Source: JAVVHH01 sp964657565
GTDB taxonomy: Bacteria > Pseudomonadota > Alphaproteobacteria > Acetobacterales > Acetobacteraceae
Direction of reading: 5' to 3'
Length of the DNA stretch: 43,473 nt
NCBI GenBank assembly: GCA_964657565.1
Contig: CAZZVQ010000029.1
Coordinates: 1-43,473, forward strand
A program made the translations under genes and the position numbers. Positions 24,171 to 31,315 of this stretch are shown here, in pieces (position 1 is the stretch's first letter; each line of letters opens with the position of its first letter). The notes beneath the pieces were generated by a model that made no database searches, had not been told where the DNA came from, and worked only from the letters and a program-made list of their open reading frames with translations.

Positions 24171-24650
24171 TCAGGCACTGAACGGCCCGTTCAAACGCAC
24201 GATTGCCAGGTTCAGGATCCCGGCGAACAAAACCCAAAGCAGGTAGGGCACCAGCGCCCAACCGCCCGTCCGCGTGACGGGGAACACCAGCACCAACAGC
24301 ACCAGGATGGACAGCCAGAACGGCACCACCTCGGACAACGCCCAGTCCGGCCGCCGCTGCCCGAAGAACAGCTCGCTCCACAGCACGTTCAGCAGCGCGT
24401 TGAGCGCGAACAACGCCATCATCCGCAGCCGCCGCTCCCGGTCGGCGATGCGGTTCCAAACCTTGACGCCGGCCAGCGCGGTCAGGCCGTAGATCAACGT
24501 CCACACCGGCCCGAACAGCCAATCCGGCGGCTGCCATGACGGCTTGTGCAGCGCGTAGTACCACGGCCCGATCTGGGTCGCAGCGCCACCGAGCAGCGCA
24601 ACGAGGATCGCGCAGCCGGCGGCGGTCAGAACAGGACGGCTGATCCTCAA
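24171..24650 (-). CDS. tspO: TspO/MBR family tryptophan-rich sensory protein
   Basis: This 159-residue five-helix membrane protein of the TspO/peripheral benzodiazepine receptor family binds porphyrins; in Rhodobacter TspO down-regulates photosynthesis genes in response to oxygen. Signatures seen: YYALHKPSWQPPDWLFGPVWTLIYG-type segment (residues about 31-55), NALLNVLWSELFFGQRRPDWAL (about 84-105) and aromatic-rich helices. Start TTG 24650 gives a TTGA overlap with the bchP stop. It sits between bchP and hemC, so it is made with tetrapyrrole enzymes. Confidence 0.93.
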   Translation of the reverse strand: MRISRPVLTAAGCAILVALLGGAATQIGPWYYALHKPSWQPPDWLFGPVWTLIYGLTALAGVKVWNRIADRERRLRMMALFALNALLNVLWSELFFGQRRPDWALSEVVPFWLSILVLLVLVFPVTRTGGWALVPYLLWVLFAGILNLAIVRLNGPFSA

Positions 24651-25840
24651 GCGCGCGCCATCCCCACCAGCTGCGCCATGTCCTTGAAGAACACCCGCAC
24701 ATGCGCCATCGGATCGCGCTTGGTGATCTTCTTGTTCATGTAGCTATCCCAGGTCAGGCGCTGCACGTCCTTGTCGCGGCACATCTTGACGAATGTCTCG
24801 CGACGCTTATCGTTGCTGTACCAAAACCACTGCATGAAGCCCAGCACCATGAACACGCGGCCATGCGCCTTCATGAACCGCTTGCGCGCGGTGCGCAGCG
24901 ACTTGGCCTCGCCCGTCTTGCACAGCAGCTCGACCGCGTCGGCCGCCAGGCGGCCTCCGAGCATGGCGTAGTAGATCCCCTCCCCCGACGCCGGCGCGAC
25001 CACGCCCGCGGCGTCGCCGGCCAGCACGATGTCGCGGCCGTTATCCCAGCGCTTCATCGGCCGCAGCGGGATCGGCGCGCCCTCGCGGCGGATCGTCTCC
25101 AAGCCGGCCAGCCCGGCCTGCTCGCGCAATTTGGCGACGGCGGGGCGCAGGCCGAAGCCCTTCTGCGCCGAGCCGGTGCCGATGCTCATCGTGTCGCCGT
25201 GCGGGAACACCCAGGCGTAGAAATCGGGCGAGAGCGGGCCTTGGTAGTAGATGTCGCAGCGGGTCGGGTCGTAGTCGGCCGACCTGGCCGGGGCGCGGAC
25301 GATCTCGTGGTAGGCGAACACGTATTTGACGTGGTCGGCCCCCGGCACGCACTGGCGCGCGACGGCCGATTTGGCGCCGTCGGCGCCGATGATGGCGCGG
25401 GTGCGGACGCTGGTCTCCTCGGTCGCGCCCTTGGGCGTGAAGTGGATGCGGGCGACGCCGTCCGGGTCGCGGGTGACGCGCTCGAAGCTGGCGTCGCGGC
25501 GCTCGGCGCCGGCGGTGGCGGCGCGCTCGCGCAGCCATTCGTCGAACGTCTCGCGGTCGACCATGCCGACGTAGCCGCCCCCGACTCCGTCATTGATCGG
25601 CATATCGGCCTCGGCCGTGCTCGGCGCGATGATGCGGGCGCCCTGGGCCCGCGCGACCATCAAATGATCAGGGATCGCGAAGTCGCGGATGAGAATGGGC
25701 GGCACCGCGCCGCCGCAGGGCTTGATGCGCCCGGCCTTGTCGAGCAGCAGGACCGAACGGCCGTTATTGGCGAGGTCGGCCGCAGCCGTGGCGCCGGCGG
25801 GGCCACCGCCCACGACGACGGCATCATAGGTATCAGTCAT
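24647..25840 (-). CDS. bchP: Geranylgeranyl diphosphate/bacteriochlorophyll reductase BchP
   Basis: This is a 397-residue FAD-dependent reductase that saturates the geranylgeranyl tail of bacteriochlorophyll to phytyl. The N-terminal dinucleotide motif is VVVGGGPAGATAAADLANNG (about residues 8-27); KPCGGAVPP and DGAKSAVARQCVPG follow, then GDAAGVVAPASGEGIYYAM in the C-terminal FAD domain. The protein continues with a C-terminal region (FMVLGFMQWFWYSNDKRRETFV) typical of BchP/ChlP. ATG 25840 forms an ATGA overlap with the bch2 stop. The open frame extends far upstream but there it only shadows bch2. Confidence 0.95.
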   Translation of the reverse strand: MTDTYDAVVVGGGPAGATAAADLANNGRSVLLLDKAGRIKPCGGAVPPILIRDFAIPDHLMVARAQGARIIAPSTAEADMPINDGVGGGYVGMVDRETFDEWLRERAATAGAERRDASFERVTRDPDGVARIHFTPKGATEETSVRTRAIIGADGAKSAVARQCVPGADHVKYVFAYHEIVRAPARSADYDPTRCDIYYQGPLSPDFYAWVFPHGDTMSIGTGSAQKGFGLRPAVAKLREQAGLAGLETIRREGAPIPLRPMKRWDNGRDIVLAGDAAGVVAPASGEGIYYAMLGGRLAADAVELLCKTGEAKSLRTARKRFMKAHGRVFMVLGFMQWFWYSNDKRRETFVKMCRDKDVQRLTWDSYMNKKITKRDPMAHVRVFFKDMAQLVGMARA

Positions 25841-27144
25841 CCCGTGGCTCCCAATTCGAGTGGGTTGATGCTTCGGCCGGCCGTCGTGGCGTCGCCGAAC
25901 AGCCCGGCGGCCAGCTGGGCCGCGAGCAGGAAAACGGCGGCCTCGCCGACGAACACGGCCCCGTAGGCCAGCGCGGGCGTGTCGACCAGGCGGTGGGCGA
26001 TGTCGGAGGCGCCGGTCCCGAGCAGGCCGCCCGCCCCGAACGCCAGCGCTTGCGCAGCGCCCCAAAGCCCGATCCGCGTGCCGTCCCGCGCGCCGCGACC
26101 CTCGGCGGCGAGGCCCAGCATGGCGCCGATGGCCGAGACCGCGAAGGCCCCGTTGGCCATGCCGAGCGCGAACACGACCGGGCGCAGCGGCAACTCGGGC
26201 ACGATGGCGGCCAGCGCCAGGAGAAGAATGCCGGCCGCCGAGGCGATGCAGCCGCCCATCGTCCACGCCCGCATGACCCGGCCCCGATAGGCCCCCGCCC
26301 ACACCGTCGCCACCGCGACCAGGGCCATGCCAGCCAGCACGCCACCATGCTGCAGGCCGGTCAGGCCCGCCGTCTGGCCCGGCGTCAACCCGAACACGGT
26401 GCCGGCGAACGGCTCGAGCAGCAATTCCTGCGCCGAGTAGGCGAGCATGGACACGAACACGAATTGCGCGAACCGGCGCGACTGCCGCTCCCGCCAGATT
26501 TCCTTGAGTGCCGGCAGGAACGGCGCGCGGGCGGCCGGCGCCGGCGCGGCGGCCGGGCCCTCGATGCGCCAAACGGCGAGCAGTGTCAGCACCATGGCGG
26601 CCGCCCCGACGCCGGCCGTGATCTCGAGCAGGCGCACGGGAGAGAACGGATCCAGCAGCCGCGACGCGATGCCCGCCGTGGCCGCGATGCCGAAGATCAT
26701 CATCAGCCAGAGGATCGTCGCGGCCGCCGCGCGGCGGTTCGGACCGACCCGGTGCGCGACCAATGTCAGCAGCGACGTCCCTGCCGCGCCGACGCCTAGG
26801 CCGAGCGCGGTGAAGCCCAGCGTGGCCAGCGCGACGCCCGCGGCCAGGCTCGTCGGCATCAGGCACGCGCCGAGTGCGGCGACCAGCGCACCGACGGCCA
26901 TCGCGGCGATCCCGCCGACGATCCACGGCGTCCGCCGCCCGCCCATGTCGGAGCCCCAGCCCATCCGGGGCCGCAGGATCTGCACACCGTAATGCAGCGC
27001 GACCAGGGCGCCGGGCAGGATCGCCGGAAGCGCGAACTCGACGACCATGACGCGATTGAGCGTCGAGGTGACCAGCACGACGACGCTGCCCAGCGCCATC
27101 TGCACCAGCCCGAGGCGCGCGATGCCGGCCCAGCTCAAATTCAT
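25837..27144 (-). CDS. bch2: PucC-like BCH2 family major facilitator protein (Bch2/ORF428)
   Basis: This 435-residue, twelve-helix protein is of the PucC/LhaA/Bch2 branch of the major facilitator superfamily, thought to deliver bacteriochlorophyll to light-harvesting complexes. MALGSVVVLVTSTLNRVMVVE near the N-terminus and RPRMGWGSDMGGRRTPWIVGG are typical of this branch. In Rhodobacter the homologue (orf428) also lies between bchG and bchP, and that order is conserved here. It overlaps both neighbours by ATGA. It is related to the LhaA protein at 39424, but each keeps its own conserved context. Confidence 0.92.
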   Translation of the reverse strand: MNLSWAGIARLGLVQMALGSVVVLVTSTLNRVMVVEFALPAILPGALVALHYGVQILRPRMGWGSDMGGRRTPWIVGGIAAMAVGALVAALGACLMPTSLAAGVALATLGFTALGLGVGAAGTSLLTLVAHRVGPNRRAAAATILWLMMIFGIAATAGIASRLLDPFSPVRLLEITAGVGAAAMVLTLLAVWRIEGPAAAPAPAARAPFLPALKEIWRERQSRRFAQFVFVSMLAYSAQELLLEPFAGTVFGLTPGQTAGLTGLQHGGVLAGMALVAVATVWAGAYRGRVMRAWTMGGCIASAAGILLLALAAIVPELPLRPVVFALGMANGAFAVSAIGAMLGLAAEGRGARDGTRIGLWGAAQALAFGAGGLLGTGASDIAHRLVDTPALAYGAVFVGEAAVFLLAAQLAAGLFGDATTAGRSINPLELGATG

Positions 27145-28037
27145 GCCATGCCCCGCAGCGCGAAGGCGGCTACGAGCATGCCGAGCACATACAGCGTCGT
27201 GCCGGTCGAATTATACCAGATCGCCTGCGCCCGCGGCGCACCCAGGAAGCGCGGCATCAGCGCGAGTTGCGCCGCCAGCAGCACGACGACCCCGGCGGCA
27301 TAGAGCGGCGCGCCCCAGTGCAGCAGCAACGCGATCACCACCACCTGCGGCAGCGCCATCACCCAGCATGCCAGCCCGGCCGCACGGCCCACGCCCAGGA
27401 TCACCGGCAGCGAGCGGATGCCCGTCTGCGTGTCGCCCTCGACGCTCTTGAAATCGTTGAGCGTCATGATGCCGTGGGCCCCGGCGCTGTAGAGCAGCGC
27501 CATTGCGATGATGCGCGCGTCCGGCAGCGCGCCGGTCATCACGGCGGCGCCGGTGAACCAGGGCAGGCCCTCGTAGCACGCGCCGCAGGCCAGGTTGCCC
27601 CACCAGCCGTTGCGCTTCAGCCGCAGCGGCGGCGCGCTGTAGACCCAGGCCAGCGCCAACCCGAGCAGCGCGGCGCCGAACGCCCAAGGACCCAGCGTGG
27701 CGGCGACGGCGATGGACAGGAGGGTCCAGGCGATGGCGATCCACAGCCCGGTCCGGCCCGGCAGGCGGCCCGACGGGATCGGCCGGCCCGGCTCGTTGAT
27801 GGCGTCGACGTGACGATCGTACCAGTCATTGGCGGCCTGGCTGGTCGCACAGACCAACGGCCCCGCCAGCGCGATACCGGCCAGCGCGAACGGCACCCGG
27901 CCCCCGAGCGGCACGCCGGCGGACACCACGCCGCAGCCGAACGCCCACATCGGCGCGAACCACGTGATCGGCTTGAGCAGCTCGAGCGCGGCCGACCAAT
28001 CGGTGCTCCCAGGCGAGAGGCGGGTGGTCGCCGACAT
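27141..28037 (-). CDS. bchG: Bacteriochlorophyll synthase BchG
   Basis: This 298-residue membrane prenyltransferase of the UbiA family esterifies bacteriochlorophyllide with geranylgeraniol (or phytol). Two aspartate-rich motifs are seen: NDWYDRHVDAINEPGRPIPSG (about residue 70) and NDFKSVEGDTQTGIRSLPV (about 200). The intervening helices and APPLRLKRNGWWGNLACG also match the family. ATG 28037 begins directly after the ppsR stop with no gap, and its stop overlaps bch2 (ATGA). Confidence 0.95.
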   Translation of the reverse strand: MSATTRLSPGSTDWSAALELLKPITWFAPMWAFGCGVVSAGVPLGGRVPFALAGIALAGPLVCATSQAANDWYDRHVDAINEPGRPIPSGRLPGRTGLWIAIAWTLLSIAVAATLGPWAFGAALLGLALAWVYSAPPLRLKRNGWWGNLACGACYEGLPWFTGAAVMTGALPDARIIAMALLYSAGAHGIMTLNDFKSVEGDTQTGIRSLPVILGVGRAAGLACWVMALPQVVVIALLLHWGAPLYAAGVVVLLAAQLALMPRFLGAPRAQAIWYNSTGTTLYVLGMLVAAFALRGMA

Positions 28038-29603
28038 CTATTCCGCTTCGGCCGCTTCGTCGGCGCCGGCGCCGAGATCGCCCAGCCCATAGCGACGCAG
28101 CTTCACATACAGGCTCTGGCGCGATAGCCCGAGCATCTCGGCGGCCGAGGCGCGGTTGTTGCCGGTCAGTTCGAGCGCGGCCTCGATGCAGAGCCGCTCG
28201 ATCACCTCGGTGGCCTCGCGCACGAGGTCCTTGAGCGGCACTTGGCCGATCAGCTCGGTCAGTTGCTCGACCGAGCGCGGCAGGGCGCGGGCGGAGGCCG
28301 GGCTGTCGACGGCGGTGGGACCGGACATGCGGGTGGCGACGTTGCGGATGGCGAAGCCGAAGCACGGTTGGCCGCCGTTGCGGATGGCGACGGCGGAGAT
28401 CTCGACCTGGACGGTGGTGCCCTCCTCGCCGCGCACCGTGCTCGAGAAGAACCGGACCGAGCCGCGCTGACGCAGATTGGCGATCAGCACCGCGACATCG
28501 ACACCCGAGGCGCCCACCCAATCGTCGAGCGGGCGGCCGCGGGAGCTTTCCTCGTGCGCGATCTGCGCCATGTCGAAGAACGCGGCGTTGGCGATGATGA
28601 CCCGGCCGTCGCCATCGGTCACCACGAACCCATCCGGGGCGCGCTCGACGGCCCAGAGCAGCTTGGCCTTGGCGTCCGGCAACTCCGTCAGTGCGGTATC
28701 GCCGTGCAGCGGCGCGATCCGGACCAGGAACAACGCGTCGCCCTCCTGGCGGAAGAACGATGCCTTGACCACCATGTCGCGGCCGCCCCGGGTCTTGGCG
28801 ATCAAATCGTCGACTCGAACGCCGGCGCGCACGGCGCCCAGATGGGCTTCGACGAGCGCCACGGCTTCGGGGGTGAACAGCGCGGCGAGCGCGGCGCCGG
28901 GCAGGTCGTCGCCGGTGGCGTCGAACAGGGTGCGGGCGGCCGGATTCGCTTCGAGCACGCGCATGCGCGTCGCATCGAGGATCATGACGGCTTCGGAGGA
29001 GAGCTGGAACAGCAGGCGGTACCGCGTCTCGACGTCACGCATGCGGGTGTAGTCGCGCTCCATGCTCTGCTGGGCGGCGACGAGGCGCTGCTGCAGCGCC
29101 GACAGGTCGCGAAGGTCGCGGCCGAACGCCACGAGTCGGGTGTCCTCGAGCAGGACGCAGCAATAGAGGATGGGGATGATGCGGCCGTCGGGGGTCAGGT
29201 GGTTGACGTGGCGCCAGCGCGTTTCGGTGTTGCTCCCGACATCGGCGATCAGGGCGGCGACCTTGGGCCGGCTGTCGGGCGCGGCGATGGCGGAGAACGC
29301 CCTGCCGCACCAGCTCGCCGGGTCGCGCAAGTCGGCGGCCAGATCGTCGGTGCGGACGGCGACGTCGCTGATCGTGCCGTTTCTGTCGAGCACCAGGGTG
29401 ATATCGGCGGCCGCCGCGATCAACGCGGCGGCGGCCTCTGCATCAAGATCGCCGAGGGCGGTCTTGGGGGAGACGAAGCGCTTCACGGGTGCGAGATCCC
29501 CTTTATGCACGCCCTTGATTGCCGTCCCGTCGGCCGGAGCCACGTTTTGGACCGCGAAGCCCCACGTCTCTTCACGGCGAAATCCGAGAACGAGGTTTGT
29601 CAT
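28038..29603 (-). CDS. ppsR: Transcriptional regulator PpsR/CrtJ (PAS domains plus Fis-type HTH)
   Basis: This is the aerobic repressor of photosynthesis genes, 521 residues. PAS domains occupy most of the protein; a recognisable PAS start is LLFQSSEAVMILDATRMRVLEANPA-like sequence. The C-terminal HTH contains NNRASAAEMLGLSRQSLYVKL, and Cys472 just before it (ERLCIEAALE) matches the redox-active HTH cysteine of Rhodobacter PpsR. Start ATG 29603 overlaps the aerR stop (ATGA), but homologues begin around VKRFVSPKTALGDLD, where an in-frame GTG 29486 would give 482 residues. PpsR binds TGT-N12-ACA; such sites lie in front of aerR and bchF, so autoregulation is likely. Confidence 0.93.
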   Translation of the reverse strand: MTNLVLGFRREETWGFAVQNVAPADGTAIKGVHKGDLAPVKRFVSPKTALGDLDAEAAAALIAAAADITLVLDRNGTISDVAVRTDDLAADLRDPASWCGRAFSAIAAPDSRPKVAALIADVGSNTETRWRHVNHLTPDGRIIPILYCCVLLEDTRLVAFGRDLRDLSALQQRLVAAQQSMERDYTRMRDVETRYRLLFQLSSEAVMILDATRMRVLEANPAARTLFDATGDDLPGAALAALFTPEAVALVEAHLGAVRAGVRVDDLIAKTRGGRDMVVKASFFRQEGDALFLVRIAPLHGDTALTELPDAKAKLLWAVERAPDGFVVTDGDGRVIIANAAFFDMAQIAHEESSRGRPLDDWVGASGVDVAVLIANLRQRGSVRFFSSTVRGEEGTTVQVEISAVAIRNGGQPCFGFAIRNVATRMSGPTAVDSPASARALPRSVEQLTELIGQVPLKDLVREATEVIERLCIEAALELTGNNRASAAEMLGLSRQSLYVKLRRYGLGDLGAGADEAAEAE

Positions 29604-30523
29604 GGCAACCCGACTCGGCGCTTGAGCAGGGTTGCGGCGATCGCGACGGCTTGAGCGCCGTCCAATGCGGTCCCGTCGGCGCCGATCTGCGCGGCGAGCG
29701 ACGCGTCGTCGGCAAACGGAAGGCCGCCGACCATGATGACCAGGCCCGGGTTGCACGACGCACGGCGGATGGCCGCGATATGGCGGCGCGCATCGTCGAG
29801 CAAGGCGTCGTGCGAGAGCGAAAACCCGATCAGGTCGATCCAGTCGCTCCGCACCATGGCGTTGAGCTCGCCCGCATCGGCGACGGTGCCAGACCAGGTG
29901 TCCCACCCGGCTCGGGTGAAGAAGGCCGATAGCATGGAGAGGCCGAACGTGTGCTGCTCGCCCGGGAGCGGCATCAGCATGGCCCGGGGCGCGCCGGGCG
30001 CCATCTGTTCGGGGCTATTGAAGAAGGCGCGGTGCAGCGAGCGCATCGCTGTCTGCAGGTGGCCGATGCCGATGGTGACATCGGCGAAGCTGCAAAGATC
30101 GTCGGTCCAGAACTCGCCCAGCCGCACCGCCGTGGGCGTGAGGAGATTGAGATACAGCCGCTCGGCCTCGACTCCGTTCTCCAAGAGCCCGGTGACGAAA
30201 TCGACCACTTCGTGGCTCGCCGCCTGCAGCGACAGCGAGGCCAGGCGCTCGATATTGGTGTCCATCGAGACGACGGCGCCGGACGGGCGCAGCGTCGTGC
30301 GCTGCAGCAATTGCGGGATGACCTCGAGCTGGACAGCGCGGGTCAGGATCGCGCGACGCTGCTGGGCGCCTGATTGGTTGCCCGTCTCGCCCCCATGCGG
30401 GCTACTCGACTGCAGGCCGGCAAGGTCCGCCCTGCGCAACCGCGGAGGCGGTTGGCTCGGTGTGACGGCGATGCCGTCGGTCGACCGATTAAGGGCAATG
30501 GCGTCGGGTATCATTTTTTCCAT
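29600..30523 (-). CDS. aerR: AerR/PpaA B12-binding regulator of photosynthesis genes
   Basis: This 307-residue anti-repressor of PpsR/CrtJ has a cobalamin-binding domain that senses light or oxygen. The B12-binding domain (about 180-300) has GEQHTFGLSMLSAFF, where His is the likely Co ligand (E-x-H-x-x-G type), then SLSHDALLDDARRHIAAIR and VMVGGLPF. The helical domain (about 85-175) includes MDTNIERLASLSLQAASHEVV and YLNLLTPTAVRLGEFW. A poorly structured N-terminus (1-45) precedes it. A GGGAG site lies 9 bases before ATG 30523. An internal Met at the MDTNIE position could give a short form, as in Rhodobacter capsulatus. It is the first gene of the minus-strand arm. Confidence 0.9.
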   Translation of the reverse strand: MEKMIPDAIALNRSTDGIAVTPSQPPPRLRRADLAGLQSSSPHGGETGNQSGAQQRRAILTRAVQLEVIPQLLQRTTLRPSGAVVSMDTNIERLASLSLQAASHEVVDFVTGLLENGVEAERLYLNLLTPTAVRLGEFWTDDLCSFADVTIGIGHLQTAMRSLHRAFFNSPEQMAPGAPRAMLMPLPGEQHTFGLSMLSAFFTRAGWDTWSGTVADAGELNAMVRSDWIDLIGFSLSHDALLDDARRHIAAIRRASCNPGLVIMVGGLPFADDASLAAQIGADGTALDGAQAVAIAATLLKRRVGLP

Positions 30524-30560
30524 CGACTACGCTCCCGCATTTGATCGGCTCTACCCCCGG

Positions 30561-30598
30561 TGTGTCAACTGCGATTTACGTAACGCGCGCTTGACACA
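30561..30598. promoter_or_regulatory. Nested symmetric operator between aerR and bchF (PpsR-type half-sites)
   Basis: A perfectly symmetric dyad: TGTGTCAA (30561-30568), 7 bases, TTACGTAA (30576-30583), 7 bases, TTGACACA (30591-30598), all centred at 30579.5. Within it lie two overlapping PpsR-like sites, TGT-N12-ACG (30563-30580) and CGT-N12-ACA (30579-30596), each one mismatch from TGT-N12-ACA and sharing the ACGT centre. The outer arms also provide TTGACA hexamers reading outward in both directions, so binding should affect both divergent units. Confidence 0.7.
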
Positions 30599-30620
30599 TG
30601 CTCCGGAGGGGTCTTAGCGT
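30591..30620 (+). promoter_or_regulatory. Candidate sigma70-type promoter for bchF
   Basis: A consensus -35 TTGACA (30591-30596) lies in the right arm of the operator; 18 bases later TAGCGT (30615-30620) is a weak -10. A transcript from here would have a leader of about 120 bases before bchF. A perfect -35 with a poor -10 is common for activator- or repressor-controlled photosynthesis promoters. It is unproven. Confidence 0.4.
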
Positions 30621-30736
30621 CCATCTTGTGCCGGGACGAACGATAGAAATTCGCCGGGCAGGATCGAGGCCAAGGTTGTGCGTTCTCGGAGCTCTTCGCG
30701 GCTCCAGAGTGGGAAGGCAGACCGCCAGGGAGGCAT

Positions 30737-30754
30737 TGTCAAGATATGTTTACA
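30737..30754 (+). promoter_or_regulatory. Perfect PpsR/CrtJ consensus site over the bchF start codon
   Basis: TGT (30737-30739), 12 bases, ACA (30752-30754) exactly fits TGT-N12-ACA and includes the bchF ATG at 30746. Together with the nested dyad about 160 bases upstream it makes a pair that could support cooperative PpsR binding or looping. A chance match to six fixed bases is possible, but the location argues for function. Confidence 0.55.
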
Positions 30755-31315
30755 CGTGTCCTTGAAACCTTTCTGAATCAGGTCGATTCCTGCCCATGGG
30801 CCGGCGCCGCGGGCCGCCATATCCCCACCCCCTTCCGCCTCTACACGCCATCGCAGCGCCGCCTGCGGGATGCATCGCCCTGGACGCTGGTGCAGGGCGT
30901 GCTCGCCCCGGTGCAATTCCTGGTCTTCCTGATCAGCCTGACGCTCGTCGTCCGCTTCCTCATGACCGGCCAGGGCGAGGCCGCCGCGACCGGCTCGGTC
31001 ATCGCAAAAACCGGGATGCTCTACCTCATCATGGTCACCGGCTCGATCTGGGAGCGGGAGATTTTCGGCAAGTATCTCTTCGCCAAGGCGTTCTTCTGGG
31101 AAGACGTGATGAGCATGGTCGTTTTGGCCCTGCATACCTTCTACCTCTTCGCGCTCTTCGGCGGTTGGCTCGATGCCCACGGCCTGATGCTCCTCGCGTT
31201 ACTGGCCTATGCGACCTACGTCATTAACGCCGGGCAATTCTTGCTGAAATTACGCGCCGCGCGACTCGACGAGACCCATTGGCCGATCCGCGCCGAGGTT
31301 GGTCAGTTCTCGTGA
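30746..31315 (+). CDS. bchF: 3-vinyl bacteriochlorophyllide hydratase BchF
   Basis: This is the enzyme that hydrates the 3-vinyl group of (bacterio)chlorophyllide on the way to bacteriochlorophyll a. The protein has 189 residues. The conserved core begins at FRLYTPSQRRLRDASPWTLVQ and continues as a small membrane protein with about four helices (VLAPVQFLVFLISLTLVVRFL, GMLYLIMVTGSIWEREIFGKYLF, VVLALHTFYLFALF). The first 30 residues are not typical, but no ATG, GTG or TTG start exists between ATG 30746 and the core. An AGGGAGG run lies 12 bases before the ATG. It is the first gene of the bchFNBHLM unit. Confidence 0.92.
   Translation: MFTRVLETFLNQVDSCPWAGAAGRHIPTPFRLYTPSQRRLRDASPWTLVQGVLAPVQFLVFLISLTLVVRFLMTGQGEAAATGSVIAKTGMLYLIMVTGSIWEREIFGKYLFAKAFFWEDVMSMVVLALHTFYLFALFGGWLDAHGLMLLALLAYATYVINAGQFLLKLRAARLDETHWPIRAEVGQFS

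Larger units (their letters stand above)
30524..30745. promoter_or_regulatory. Divergent control region between aerR and bchF
   Basis: This 222-base gap is the only non-coding stretch that can drive both arms of the photosynthesis cluster. It contains the nested dyad (30561-30598), the weak forward promoter and most of the PpsR site that reaches into bchF. A small stem GGAGC/GCTCC surrounds TCTTCGCG at about 30690-30710. No gene is seen in it. Confidence 0.7.

Noticed and set aside
25837..27144. Drug-efflux MFS transporter as identity for the Bch2 protein
   Set aside because: Its position between bchG and bchP and PucC-like N-terminal motifs fit the pigment-delivery branch better.
28242..29654. 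Long plus-strand open frame (470 codons) opposite ppsR
   Set aside because: The minus strand encodes PAS and HTH domains with a known redox Cys; the opposite frame has no recognisable family.
30539..30568. Sigma70-like promoter for aerR (TTGACA, 18-base spacer, TCAAAT on the minus strand)
   Set aside because: Initiation would fall near 30532, removing or truncating the GGGAG ribosome site of the ATG at 30523; it would work only for a leaderless or internally started product, so it was not annotated.
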